Shown one piece after another: positions 1-11,765 of a stretch of DNA of 59,783 nucleotides (the first letter of the stretch is position 1; each line of letters starts with the position of its first letter). Origin of the DNA: Reticulitermes lucifugus. Lineage: Eukaryota; Arthropoda; Insecta; Blattodea; Rhinotermitidae. The stretch is from positions 1 through 59,783 of the forward strand of contig JAKCWW010002257.1 of assembly GCA_026260175.1 (NCBI GenBank), given 5' to 3'. A program made the translations under genes and the position numbers. The notes beneath the pieces were generated by a model that had not been told where the DNA came from, searched no databases, and was given only the letters and a program-made list of their open reading frames with translations.

Positions 1-343
<343 letters not shown>

Positions 344-344
344 T

Positions 345-440
345 ATATATATACAGGGCATACACAAAAGAATGGTGCGGTTTTAATAGCGAACACTATT
401 AAAACCGCACCATTCTTTTGTGTATACCCTGTATATATAT
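345..440. mobile_element. palindromic MITE (near-perfect 45-bp inverted repeat)
   Basis: Arms 345-389 and 396-440 are reverse complements with one visible mismatch, around a 6-nt loop (390-395). Each arm begins in a TATATA run followed by ACAGGG, a start common among Tc1/mariner-type termini that target TA. There is no room for coding sequence, so this would be a foldback or MITE element. It lies directly beside the mariner end at 343, so one of the two probably inserted at the TA flanking the other. The family name is unknown. Confidence 0.7.
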
Positions 441-1589
441 TTCTGTGTTCTGCAACAACGATTTGTATTGGCAGCAATAGATTTCTCTCTGCAGTACCTG
501 AATATCGAGAGGCGGTCCCAAGTTTACTGTATAATTTAACATAATCCAATATAATATTATTAATTGCTAGAAGTTTAATTTGTAGTGACTTTTACTTTCA
601 GATTATAAACATAAAAGAACAGACACACCAAACCAACATATAATCCAAGAAAGTCAAACTGCTAGAGTCTTTGTATATTTCCTATATATTTTTAGTTATA
701 TTTAATAATTTTATACTTACATTTTCTCTTCTTCTAATTTATTCCACAATCTCCATACGAGACAGAAAAACCTAAAATATTATCTTTGTGATCGTGATCT
801 CAACAGTCGTCTACATTCATTCCCCACTTTGAGAAACAAAGTTTTTTACACATTCGAAGCAGTAAAATAATAGGTTTTACTGCCTAACACGAACGTTAGC
901 ATATATGGGACCGGAACACCGAAGCTTGTGAAATACATTTTATTGATAATCACCAAATATTATGTAATTATAGAGTAATGTCTTCGTAGAGGTAGTTTTG
1001 GTTTGTTAGCCTCATGAAATAGGGACTTAATATAAAAGAGAACATTCAGCCTTCAACTATTGTGTTCTATTTGTAATTTTGATGTATTTATCAAAACACA
1101 GCTTTACAAACATAAAACATTTTTATCTAAAATCGGTAAAGACTTCCATTACATAATCCGGCTACCGTGAGGTATTATATTGTGGGAACATACACGGTAG
1201 TTGGTCAGAATGCTAACGAATAACTGAAACATACTTAGTGCTGGATACATCCCTAGTCAGTGCTAGTAAGTACCCAAATTCCAGGATAAGTACATAGTAT
1301 AAAATAACGCAGAAACCAGTTGATTGATTACAAATTTTGTTATTGGTATATACGAGTGTAAGTTTAGCAACTAACTTAGTCGTGCTTTTTTGCCGCTCAT
1401 CCAATAGCATCACAAATTCCCTTCCCAATTGAAATTTCTCAACGTCATTAAAATTTTGCCATTATTTAACCCTTCAAATACACATAACACATTTCAGCCG
1501 AAATACAACTTCTTTCCTCTACGGTTAATTAGCACTAATTTAACATCACCCTACAGTCTTCACTTCGAACGTTACACCGTACCAGAATG
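441..1589. other. AT-rich unassigned stretch
   Basis: No recognisable gene, RNA or repeat. Open frames are short (under 75 codons), unrelated to known motifs and consistent with chance. Confidence 0.6.
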
Positions 1590-1715
1590 CAGGTGGTCGG
1601 GGTCGAGCCCAGGCTAGTCAGTGTGGGAATTTTGATGGAAGAAGTGGCACTGGAATAGACGCTTCTCCGAGTGTCTCATTTTTCCTTGTCAGTTTTCTTC
1701 CACCCATGATAAGTG
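1590..1715 (+). repeat. SINE-A relic
   Basis: It matches the SINE-A copies at 27.9 and 52.8 kb. A degraded B-box-like stretch (GGTCGAGCCCAGG, about 1604) is followed by the family body: TCAGTGTGGGA, then AAGTGGCACTGG, CTTCTCCGAGT, and a pyrimidine-rich part with CTTCCACCCATGA. The first part of the tRNA-like head is missing. Non-autonomous retroposon fragment. Confidence 0.65.
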
Positions 1716-1920
1716 GGTGCCTGTTACCATGGCATAGCGCGTCCTAAGGTTTTAGATGGGGGAACGGTCTCCAATACCGAGAGTAGCCGCAAAAATATTG
1801 AATAAGCAGATGCGGACAGCTGACAAGGAGTGGTCTTTCAGCTTTGGGGTTGGGCGAAGTGCCAACAAATTCTTGCCTTATATTATTACGATGTTACGAA
1901 CCATTTCACAAAGCCTCGGG

Positions 1921-2488
1921 CTTGAAGTTAACTCAGGCAATACTTACTAGCATTCCGTGTAGGATCTTTTGTCTACCAGGTTGCTATCCAAAATATAAAG
2001 ACTAAAATACACAGAACTATAATTTTGCCTGTTGTTTTGTATGGGTGTAATACTTGGTCTCTCAAAATGAGGAACATAGGATGAGGGTGTTCGAATAGAG
2101 GGTGCTGTGGAAGATACTTGAGCCTAAGAGGGACGAGGTAACAGGGGAGTGGAGAAGACTACATAAAGAAGAACTTTATAACCTGTACTTCTCAACAAAT
2201 ATTCATCAGGTGATCCTATTAAGAAGAATGCGATGGGCAGAACATGTGGCATGTATGTGGAAGATAAGTGCATACAAGGTTTCGGTGGAGAGGCCTGATA
2301 GAAAGAGACCACTTGGAAGACCTAGGCGTAGGTAGGAGGCTAATATAAAAAGTATCTTCAAGAAGTGGTATGGGGAGGCATATATTGGATTGAACCTGGT
2401 TAAGGATACCGACAGGTGGCTGTGTGTTGTGAATGCGGTAATGAACCTCCGGGTTTCATACAACGCGGGGAATATCTTGGCTAGCTGA
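1921..2488 (+). pseudogene. LINE-A non-LTR retrotransposon, C-terminal tail relic
   Basis: This matches the right-edge copy at 59.36 kb over its first part. Hallmarks in order: LLSTRLLSK, an ILPVVLYG-like stretch, WKILEPKRDEVTGEWRRLH, then RRMRWAEHVA, RPLGRPRRR and DTDRWLCVVNAVMNLRVS, ending at the TGA at 2486-2488. These are the conserved last 180 or so residues of an endonuclease-reverse transcriptase ORF, downstream of the polymerase core. From 2102 to the end the frame is held with one internal TAG (2333-2335, where W is expected). Upstream there are stops and frameshifts. The element is truncated at its 5' end, as is usual for LINE insertions. Confidence 0.85.
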
Positions 2489-4434
2489 GGACCTATTCGC
2501 TTCTCAAGAAGGACCCTGCCCCATGGAGCTGGTTAGATTTTGTCATTCCACCAATGCTGCATACTCATATTTCATTCATCTACCACCGACGCTATATAAT
2601 CTCAGCAATTCTTAGTGTAATTAAACTCTCTCAGAGGCGCTCTTAAAATATCAGATTTTAAATACATGATATATACTGACTGATATATATATTTACCGGT
2701 CAAGGCTGGTTTGAAGAAAATACCTCGAGTTTTAGCTGCTGAGACTCGGGATCACCACAATAAAATCTGCCAATGTAATGCGTCTCACAAAAGACATTCC
2801 TACCGGATTCCCTCCAACCTACTGTTTGGGTCGCAGACTTGGGTTGGAGAATTCCTACTTCAAAAGAATGACAATTCATTTATCCTCAAATGTTCTTTAT
2901 CTTCTGTAGAACTTGAAAGTATTCATCTAATTTCCTTTTCTGCTGCTTCAAAAACAGATGGAAACTTCGTATCGATTTATAATTTGATAACAATCTATCC
3001 GCCCCTTGTTACATTTTAGAAATAAAGGGACACGAATGATTTCAGTGGCATATTTTATTTTTATCTGCACTCTCAGAATCCTTGAAACAAAGCTTCGCCT
3101 CATCCGCATCTCGACAAGGGGACACGGCTCTGCACGTGCCAACAAATTCGAGAGGTAAGTCCTCTTTTGCACGCTGTTGCACGTTTACTGAAAGAGAGGA
3201 GACGGTGAAAAGTGCCTTCCTTTTATGCAGATCGTGTTACTTAAATCTCAAGACAACCCACAACGTTTCTTGTATTGTTCACAATATTTATTATAACATC
3301 TGAACAACAATAAAAAGTACAAAACGTGGATAATATTGAACGTACAAATTTATTGAACATTGAAGTACCATAACATGAAAACTACTTATTTCGACATAAA
3401 CTTGTTTTCTTCAGGCAGATGGGCAAAATTATTTCCATTGTAATGCGCTAGAGTTATTCACAAAAAACAGGTACGACGCCGTGTAATTACCCAGAACACC
3501 ACAGATTTCATCAACATCGCGGCGGAAGCCTGAAATCAAGGTTAATGAAGGTTATTAGCCTCATAACCTCTTCTAAAATCTGCATAAAAGGAACAAGTGA
3601 GCACCTCTCCATTTTGAAGCCTTCAAATTAAGCTGTAATATTTCCCAGAACTTCGTGTGCAAGAGTGGATTGATTTTTTAGTAATCTTGATAGAGTTTTA
3701 TAATGTTTGTAAATATACACACACGCAATCACGCACGCACACCGCAGTGTGGTCATTTCACATGGTAATCAATATTATACGAAAAAGTAATTACATATTT
3801 TCACTTATTGCACAGCTGGTACTCTTCATAATATTGTTACAATAATTCACTTCTTGTCCACTGTAGCTCTAATTCATTACCATCTCCTTAATTCTTCTTA
3901 ACTTCAGTAAATTTTGTTACTATATTTTGTGGCCTTGTTTCGACACGTGAGTGTCAAAGTGTTGCGTGCCCATGTTATGCAACTTTATGAAACAATCATA
4001 ATAAAACACCTAGCGTGTATATGACATGATTGTAATATTTAATAAGGTTGTATCTTAGACTGAAACATCAATACTAATCAAATTAAAACATGATGCTGAA
4101 GTGTCTAACTCCGATTTGTATTTCTTTCATTTCTTCCATATAAGAGTTTTCCATAATATAATGCAAAATAAGAAATCCTTATGAATCCATCCCTTTTCCC
4201 TTCTTTGTTATTTGTAATTGCCCTCGCTTTTTTCTCAGTCTTTGTTCTTCTCATCCTTTACAGCATAAACCAATTGTCAAACATTAATAAACTTTCATAT
4301 GAGAGGTCCTTTTAAAACAGATAGAGGTGACGTGATTTTATCTGTTACGTGAAGCTTAATGTTGAATTTACAGCAACTCTCAATTGCTAAACTTTTATAG
4401 CGGCGATGGTAGATAAATGAAATACTGGTATGAA
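2489..4434. other. unassigned stretch
   Basis: AT-rich sequence without recognisable coding or repeat content, apart from a weak CA-like run near 3716-3745. The 102-codon frame starting at 2711 has no family signature. Confidence 0.5.
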
Positions 4435-4592
4435 GAATCTTTGGAACGGTGCTAATAGAGTAAACAGAAGTAATCCGAGAAAACCTGTTCAGTGCCACTT
4501 CCCCACAACAAATCTCACACTGACCCTCCTATATCGAACCCGGGCGTCTGCGATAAATGGCCGGCGGTTAACTTCCTGTGCCATTCCACAAC
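4435..4592 (-). repeat. SINE-A relic, reverse orientation
   Basis: On the minus strand it shows the decayed tRNA-like head (GGAATGGCACAGGAAG), then the B-box region CCCGGGTTCGATATAGG, TCAGTGTGAGATTTG, AGTGGCACTGAACAGG, and the TTTTCTCGGATTACTTCTG body. Order and spacing match the better copies at 27.9, 44.6 and 52.5 kb. Confidence 0.7.
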
Positions 4593-5189
4593 CTGCTTAA
4601 AATTGGCGCTTCATTTGCAGATAAATGCTCTGTGTTTTAACTGAATACCAAATTTGTTGAAAATGTAGGTGAAGCATATTTTTGTATAATCTGTTAAGAT
4701 ATTCCGACGTTTATAAGGAACTCAGACCCTTTACTTTTAATGGCTGAGAAGTTAATATAAGCGTGGCTTCTAAGACTCCTCAACCTTTGAAGGTAAAGGC
4801 AAGAATTTCCTTCGAAAAGTCAGAATCTGCTGACACCGCTAGCAGCTTAACGTCCCAGAAACAGAGAATCCTCAAAGTCATAGCTGTGGAAACCTCAAAT
4901 CTCGCTCAGGTAAAGCTTAGTAAATATGCACAAGCAGTGGACCACACTCTGTAATCGCTGGTGTTGTTGAAACAAAGAATTTCCTTGATTAGGGAACCGG
5001 TTACTGCACATAAGTTTAGTTGTATAAGAAGCACCTTTATAGTTACGCAGTAGAAAATAAATTCATGTATTTACACAAATTCAAACAATGACTGATAGTA
5101 ATCAGGTTCAAGGCCTTTCACCCGATGTCTTAAGTAAAGTAAATTTTGAAACCGTGACGGAGACTGGAATCAAAATCAGAGAATGGTGT
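4593..5189. other. unassigned stretch
   Basis: A 63-codon open frame at 4763-4954 (KTPQPLKVKARISF...) is the only notable frame. It has no signature I recognise and no flanking gene structure, so I do not call it. Confidence 0.4.
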
Positions 5190-5465
5190 GCAAGGTAATG
5201 CAAATTAAGTTGACCCTACTCGCGCCATGAAAGCATATGGGGAAGTGGACGCATAGCCCCAGTCTTTCTTAATCCACGCACTAGGTGGGATGAGTGGTCC
5301 GCTTAAGGCGCCGGCTATCATACCTCTCAAGAAGAAAAGTAACTCAGTACTCATTGAATGGGATGCTGGGTGAGCCTTAGTATTTTGGATAAATGTACCT
5401 TCCTTGCTCTTGCGTGCAATCACACCAGGATTCCTCAGACTTCTAACCCGTGGACCATTCAATAT
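5190..5465 (-). repeat. SINE-B copy, reverse orientation
   Basis: It is the reverse complement of the body seen at 41.4 and 51.3 kb. CGCCATGAAAGCAT, GGGGAAGTGGACGCATAGCC, TCTTTCTTAATCCACGCACTAG and GGGATGAGTGGTC match the rc of the CTATACC...CCATCTAGCGCC body and the CTTCATGGCC end. The left end carries a GGTAA-type tail remnant near 5195. The right end has a worn tRNA-like head (GAAGTCTGAGGAATCCTGG on the minus strand). Confidence 0.7.
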
Positions 5466-6599
5466 ACTGAATGGACTGTCTCCACTGTTAGCTGCTCTTA
5501 TAACATGTTACTTTCTTAGACCAGAAACTCCACGTACACAAATCCTGGAAACTGTGAGCCACTAAACATATTTTAAATTTTTAATTCTAAATATTATTTC
5601 ATAAATCACAGTTTTCAATTACACCACAAATTTCACAGTACATCCTCAATTTAATTGTATCTTGATATTCTCCCTTCCTTGAATATCAGGTAACACCAGT
5701 GTACGGTAACAGAGGGCTTTATTTCAGAGAGCTCTAAGTCTTGTTATGCCCACTGTAAGTAGTTTTATCATATAATCCGCTCGGTGGTTTTAAGTATGTT
5801 TCTTATAATGTGCAAAGTTTCTTTATATGCTTAAATTCTTGTACATGATTAGTCACTTTCATATATTTATTCCTGTAGAAGTAAGCGATGTAACGTATGT
5901 AATGAAATTTATGATACCTTAATGTGTAGTTAATAAAAATATTTAGTGGTAAGAATCTCCATGGCATAGCTGCCTATAAAAAAAACTACCATCAATGCTG
6001 TATCTGTTGTTGTAGTATTATGGAGAACAGTGTTAAACTGTATATGTTGTTGCGTTTCTGATGATGGCATATCACAGTGGGAAATATTTACCGTTTGGAA
6101 TTTCTCCATTTTCCGTGTTGAAAATACAATTAAAAGCACCGTGTTTCAGGGAATGGATCTCTTCCGGTTCCCAGGCAAAAGAGCTGACCACCTACTCAGC
6201 TGTGCCCCATAAGCAAGGCTGTTCTGAATTACTGGGCTTTGCCTCTCGGGCACATTTAAGTAGGTGTTCAATTCAATCAGTCTCCTGAAGAGGCGGCCCG
6301 AACCTCTCGCTAAAAAGAAATGCTTTTAATTTTGTTTTGAAACAGTACATAGATAAAGTCGCAAGAGTGAAGTATTCTAAATAATACAGTCTCCTCCAGC
6401 TTTTTTATGAACATTTATTTTTCTATTTTTACACATTCTGCAAATATAGTGTTTAATGATCTGGAATTAAACCAAGCAGATATTTTGACATCTGACCTGA
6501 ACTATCGTGATTATGACTAAGTCATGGATCTGAGAGCTTTAAAAGGTAACAATCACTCAGCTAAAAGAAAATTCTCCTTTCACTCCTCCCCCCCCTCTG
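5466..6599. other. unassigned AT-rich stretch
   Basis: No supported gene. The frames around 6030-6290 are short and overlap each other on both strands without recognisable motifs. Confidence 0.5.
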
Positions 6600-7035
6600 C
6601 ATTTGTTTAGAACCGGAATATTTATTACGATCTTTAGAGCAGCCTACCAATTGTCTTTATCATGAAAGAGATGAATATAATCGGCACCTACCTACCCCAT
6701 TTACTTAAGCTTCATTTTAATATTATCCTCCCATCTATGCTTAGGTCTTCCAAGTTTTCTTTTTCTCTCAGTTTTCCCCACCAAAATCCTGTTTGTACGT
6801 CTTCTACTCCACGCGTGCCACATGCGCTGCCCACTTCATCCTCCTCCATTTGATCACCCTAATAACATTCGACGAAGAACACATTACACGAAGCTCCTCA
6901 TTATGCAATCTTTTCCATCCTCCTCTCACTTCCACTTAGAAACAAATACATTCCTTACCATTCCACTTCAGACCACCCTCATCTCGTGCCCTTCCCTTAA
7001 TGTGAGGGACCAATCCTCTCACCCGCATGGAACAA
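6600..7035 (-). pseudogene. LINE-A C-terminal relic, reverse orientation
   Basis: On the minus strand, across several frames: EDWSLTLREGHEMRV, then WKRLHNEELRVMCSSSNV, WRRMKWAAHVARV, LGRPKHRWEDNIKMKL, VGADYIHLFHDKDNW and a final VINIPV. This matches the LINE-A order (WSLTLREEH, RLHNEEL, RRMRWAGHVA, RPRRRWEDNIKM, DWI.LAQDRDRW, MNLRV). Stops and frameshifts make it dead. It is older than the copy at 59.4 kb. Confidence 0.85.
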
Positions 7036-7230
7036 AAACTACTTTTGCCGTTTCTTTCCGACTGCTTATTCAATATATTCTAAGCCATCCTCCATATCTG
7101 CAGGAGGCCTCTTCCATCCACAACTAACGTGAATGTACGTTACCTAAACTTGTAGTCCAACAACAAACATGAAATTTAATTTCAGTAGTTTTGCTTGCTC
7201 TACACTTTAAATAACACCTACATATTAAGA

Positions 7231-7510
7231 TAGTGACTGTGTTACAGTTTGGACAACCGAGGAGTCGTGGTTCGATTCCCGGCAGAGCCAGACTTCTTTC
7301 TTCCTCCTCTGTGTCCAGACAGAATCTGGGGCCCATCCAGCCTCCTATATTATTGTCACCAGGCGCTTTCTTCCTCGGGGTAAAGCGAACGGAGCCTGAA
7401 GCTGACTACTTACCTTTATCTGTTGCCGAGTTTAAGAATGGATGGAGCTAAACTAACACTTCACTCTATGTCTTCATTTCTCGAAGAGAGACAACTTTAC
7501 CTTTACTGCA
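7231..7510 (+). repeat. SINE-B, near full length but missing the A box
   Basis: It begins just after where the A box should be: TAGTGACTGTGTTACAG, GGACAACCGAGGAG, then the B box GTGGTTCGATTCCCGG. The body contains CCAGCCTCCTATATT, CACCAGGCGC, GGGGTAAAGCGAACGGAGCC and a tail CAACTTTACCTTTAC. The head segment is the same as in the reverse copy ending at 32685. The intact B box suggests a moderately young copy. Confidence 0.75.
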
Positions 7511-9800
7511 CCTGCGACACAATACATATATTAATGTGAACCCTAAAAATGCCTACGATAACTTCAAAAGGTAATGCCACAACAGGGGTGGTGAATTATA
7601 CTGACTGGCAGAAAATATCTCCAGATTAGGTAAAATCAACAGGCCTATAACTTTATCGATATTGAAGTGTGAATTTTGGTTTCGTATCTACTTTTGATCA
7701 CAGAGCAAATTAGCGGTACACAATTAATATTAGCTCAAAATAAATAAAGTATATTGTATCCAAAAGTTTTTTTCTATTTCTTTAATTTTAGCTTAACAAT
7801 AAGTCTTTAATTATAATATTTCTAATACACGTGGATAGAGAAAACGTGTATTTTTATGCCTTTTTTGAAATTAAAAGGTAGACGTGAGCCATTTTAAATT
7901 TTCTTTTTAGCTGGATGATACCGGCTCATTGGTTTTCTCCAGTACTGTTTTGGTTGAAAATATGAAGACAGAAAAAGTTCTCAGTAATCGGATTCAAACC
8001 ACACAACTATGCTTAAAGGCGGATTATTTATTAGAACACTAAAACTCAGTATATGAAAAAATATATAAATGAAAAATATACATTATATAGCATTGTCATA
8101 GAAACAGGGTTAAGAAATGATTTTAAATTAGAAGGTCCAAGAGTTTCCTTCCATGAAAATGATCCGTAATGCTCAGAACCACGACTACGTACCGAAGGCA
8201 GAGCACAAAGAAGAGGCTGCAAAAAATACCGAATAGAAATTGTTTATGAACAATCACGAACAAACATTCTTACAGAGCGCGATGTAAATGATGTAAACAA
8301 AATATATTGATTCTGTAATTGAAACTCATCCCTAGGTTCTTTGGACCGGGTGTTCGAGTGTGGCGCACAGACCTTGCTAAGTTGAGCAGGGACTGAGACG
8401 TGACCAGGAAACAGATTTGGGTGCCGTTTGTTGTAGACAAATGCAAGGAAGTAGAAATACGGCGGAGAAGGAGACAAAAGGAGCACAAGAAGCAATGAAA
8501 CTGTATAATATCGAAATATGAGTAAAATTATTACACGTAACATTAATGATGAAATGGATACGCAAGAAATAAAGATAAAAACAATGAAATGAAGGTGTAA
8601 AAATAAATGAAGTACGTAAGGTAGATAGAATTAGCAACAAAGCAAGTGAAAAGAGAGTAAGGAATAGAAGATAACAAAAAAAAGCAAGTAACAAATACGA
8701 AATTCAAGACAGATATAACAAAAATTAAAATTAATTGGTAATGCAGACGAGCAGAAACAGAGTGTAGAGCTCATTGTCACTAGGCGAGCAGTATTCTTCC
8801 ACGTAAGAGGTACAAACTCCTGCCCACGCACATGGGCCCTAACACCTTTAACGGTGGGAATAGTTAATGAGATCTTGGCAGTGACTGATTTGGTCAAAAG
8901 TTTTCCTAATTTAGCGGGCTTTAATATTTATAACTGTGTTTACAACAGCACGCCACTGATCCTGATGAAACCAATCTGTCCTGAAACAATATTCCTTTAA
9001 AGCCCAATTTTTTTATCCTTTTGTCTTCACCTCCATTTCCGCAGTGATACCTTCAGTGCAAGAAAAGTAAGCATTCTTTGTCATAGAAGCCACATATGTA
9101 TACATACAAAATTCAGTGCCTTTCCTTCCGTCTCTCACTTTCTTTCCGTCAAATACTAATAATGATGGAGAAAAGGCTTTCGCTTTGGGAAAGAAAATTT
9201 GGATTATTATTTGTCTCCTTTACATACGCGGGTTTCTTACCATTGTTTTATGCAGAGAAAACTCTTCGCGCAAAAATCACAGGCTAATTTCTTTGCTGTG
9301 ATATGGGTAAAGCTTATCTGAGAAAAATCTAGATCAGTTGATTCCCAGAATACTGGCAAAACACGTCGCTTTTTATAGTCCCTCTGTTACGGTACGGAGA
9401 AAAAGCAAACAATTCAGTCCATAGTTTCCTGCAAAGTTGTGCTATTTAAAGTTCAATTATAAGTTAATAATGACAGCGATGTTCCTGTATCATGGAAACA
9501 AAATACTTTATTGTTATTTTTTATTTATGCCGTCTGATTTACGACCATTTTGATGTAAAATACCCAATGCATGAATCCTTACATGCAACGTATTTCAGAA
9601 ATAGCTCGTGAAAATATAAGCGTGTTCCTGGAACTAAGGTTTCAAAAATTCTTACACAATTTCTGTCAATTTTAGACAAATATGGATTATATTTATATAC
9701 ATTATGTTAATCCACGTTATGGGATGTGGACAAACATAAATTATTAAACTCTGCTGCTTCACAGTTTGCTGAAAATCAAGAGTGTGTCTGATGTGTGCAT
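7511..9800. other. unassigned stretch with a purine-rich segment
   Basis: No supported gene. Around 8555-8700 the plus strand becomes strongly purine-rich (repeated GAAATGAAGG, AAGTGAAAAGAGAG, AAGATAACAAAAAAAAG), so the minus strand reads as leucine/serine-rich frames that are compositional artefacts. Confidence 0.5.
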
Positions 9801-9839
9801 GTGTGTACACACACAGGCACACACACACACACACACACA
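9801..9839. repeat. TG/AC microsatellite
   Basis: A GTGTGTACACACACA transition followed by an AC run to 9839. The overlapping CVCVCV/THTHTH frames on both strands are translations of the repeat. Confidence 0.9.
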
Positions 9840-10139
9840 TTATGCACGCAAGCCAATTGAGTGTAAATTTTCATTATATGTGGATTTGTTGTGTATTGAA
9901 AGATAGGTTCACAATTTTGTCCCATCTCATTTTAATGAGTGTCGTATTTGCTCTGCGTTTCAATTACTTTTACTTAAAATTGCAGATCATAACCCAAAGG
10001 ACCGCAATACATATCTTACCTCTGAAACAAATTTGTTGAAGTCTTATGTGTTTAAGATTATCCATAACATCCCTTGTTGTTGATTTCTCGGGTGAATTAT
10101 TAAAACGTCCCTTGATGGCCGATGAGTATGGACGGCTGG

Positions 10140-10295
10140 TGCATTTTTAGCTTTCCAGAAAATACGTACTGCGTAGAAATAAGCTTGCCCAGAGACACAT
10201 GTCCACAGCAAATCCCACAATGTTTACGCTGGAACTGAATTAAGACTTCTGCAGTGAGTACCCGGTGTCTAACCGCAAACTCACAAACACCTCCA
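10140..10295 (-). repeat. SINE-A relic, reverse orientation
   Basis: On the minus strand: GCGGTTAGACACCGGGTACT, TCAGTTCCAGCGTAAACATT, GTGGGATTTGCTGTGGACA, CTCTGGGCAAG and CAGTACGTATTTTC. The order agrees with the family (head, B-box position, GTGGGATTTGTGGTGGACA, CTGGGACAGG, AGTACTTCGGTTTTCC). Divergent and promoter-dead. Confidence 0.6.
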
Positions 10296-10304
10296 AGGAG
10301 AAGT

Positions 10305-10588
10305 GGGTATATTGGCGAGGCTTTGTGCTAGAAAACTGAGGAATCGTAATTCCATTCCCAGCTAGGGCGAGAGATTTTTCTCGTCTCCATGGGTGCAGGC
10401 CCGCTCTGAGTTGCACGCAGCCATCTGTTTAAGGCGTACCTGAGGTACTTTCCCGCGTTTAAACAGGCAGGGATATGAAGTCGAAAACTCACGACTATCT
10501 AGGGCCACGATTAAGAACGAGTGAAGCTAAAACCTCCAGTCTCCCATTTCCTTTCATGCCATAAACAGAGACATTTACCTTTACCTTC
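10305..10588 (+). repeat. SINE-B copy
   Basis: The worn tRNA-like head (ACTGAGGAATCGTAATTCCA followed by TTCCCAGCTAGGG) matches the head order of SINE-B. The body ends in a family-type tail, ACATTTACCTTTACCTTCAC. It abuts the LINE-A relic immediately to its right, so it probably inserted into that relic. Confidence 0.6.
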
Positions 10589-10589
10589 A

Positions 10590-10735
10590 CTATACACTCC
10601 AGATCTCTTTAGGAAACATTTTAATATTATCTTCTTATGTTTGGCTTTCCAAGTGCTGTCTTAACTTTAGTTTATTTTTGACAAACATTAGACATTTTTA
10701 TTTCTCCCATACATGCCTCCTAATATATTTGTGGG
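10590..10735 (-). pseudogene. short LINE-A C-terminal relic, reverse orientation
   Basis: Minus-strand reading across frames gives LGKPNIR, EDNIKMFPKEIWSV and, upstream, a HVWEK.KCLMFV-like stretch. These correspond to the LGRPRRRWEDNIKM.LKEIG part of LINE-A and the preceding GHVARMGE region. About 145 bp remain. The 3' end is interrupted by the SINE-B at 10305-10588. Confidence 0.5.
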
Positions 10736-11522
10736 AAGAGAAGATTTTACAGCCAATTTTAACCTTACGAAGGAGTTTATGCTTAAAATCTGTAACACAA
10801 CTCAGCAGATTATGTTCGTCCACAAACTGCATATCCTCTGATGTAACACCTGTGACGTGCAGTTACGTTTGCTGTGTGGTTCCCTTTATTCTAACGCGTA
10901 GACTTGTATTGACACCTCGCATCAGAATTTTGCCATTAAATGGGGCAAAATCCCGTACCGTTTGACATGAAATTTAATTATTCATTTTGCTCACTAAGGC
11001 ACTGTTTTATTCCATTCATCACAAAGAAAACGTATCTTCAGGGTGAGCAAATTTAGCACGATTGGATGAAAGATGAGTTTGAAAATTTATACTGGAGTGA
11101 TGAGACCTCTTAGAAGACTTAGACGAAAAGAAAAGTATAATATTCAAGTGAATATTCACGGAAAGGTTTGTGAGTGTGTAGACTCGATAAATGTGACTTT
11201 GAATGATAACCAGTGAGAATTTCTTATAAACAATATACTTTGGGGTTGATACAAAATGGACTTTTTGAACATCAGGAAAAATACTTATTTCTTATAAATG
11301 GATGGTCTTCATGGAGCAGAGTGTCGGTTTAGTATTAGCTCTCGGTGATATTTTTAAGGTAAACTTGTCTTATTTAACTGTAAGTGTCTAAGTAAGTCAT
11401 TTTCTCTTTATAGTCCGGGTTGACCTTTTTCAGTCATTTTTCACATTTCAATCTTCGCCTGTATTTCGGTTAGAGCATTTTATTTTTTGTTTTTTTCGTC
11501 CTGTGTAAACATTCTATATCTT
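10736..11522. other. unassigned AT-rich stretch
   Basis: Nothing recognisable. Frames are short and stop-interrupted. Confidence 0.5.
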
Positions 11523-11765
11523 AATATAGTCTTCTCGGGCCATCAGCCGCGTCAAATGGTTTAAAAGATACAACGTTTCGGGGACTGACTCCGTCCCCAT
11601 ACTCAGGCAGAACTGGTTTAACCCAGCACTCGTCTGTCCTGTGTTTACATATCTGCCGAGTTCTGGGTTATACCTGTTCTGCCTGAGGATGGGGATGGAG
11701 CCAGTCCCCGAAACGTTGTATCTTTTAAACATTGGACGTGGCTAATGGCCCGAGAAGACTATATT
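11523..11765. repeat. long inverted repeat of Penelope-like terminal sequence with hammerhead-like cores
   Basis: Arms 11523-11632 and 11657-11765 are inverted copies about 110 bp long with scattered mismatches, around a 24-nt spacer. Each arm carries a CTGAnnA ... GAAAC unit. The right arm (plus) has CTGAGGA at 11683, a GGGGA/TCCCC stem, then GAAACGTTGTA at 11710. The left arm (minus) has CTGAGTA in place of CTGAGGA, so one core is damaged. CTGANGA-stem-GAAA is the hammerhead ribozyme core, which is known from the terminal repeats of Penelope-like retroelements. Here an extra T lies between CTGAGGA and the stem, so catalytic activity is uncertain. Assignment to Penelope is inference. Confidence 0.6.
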
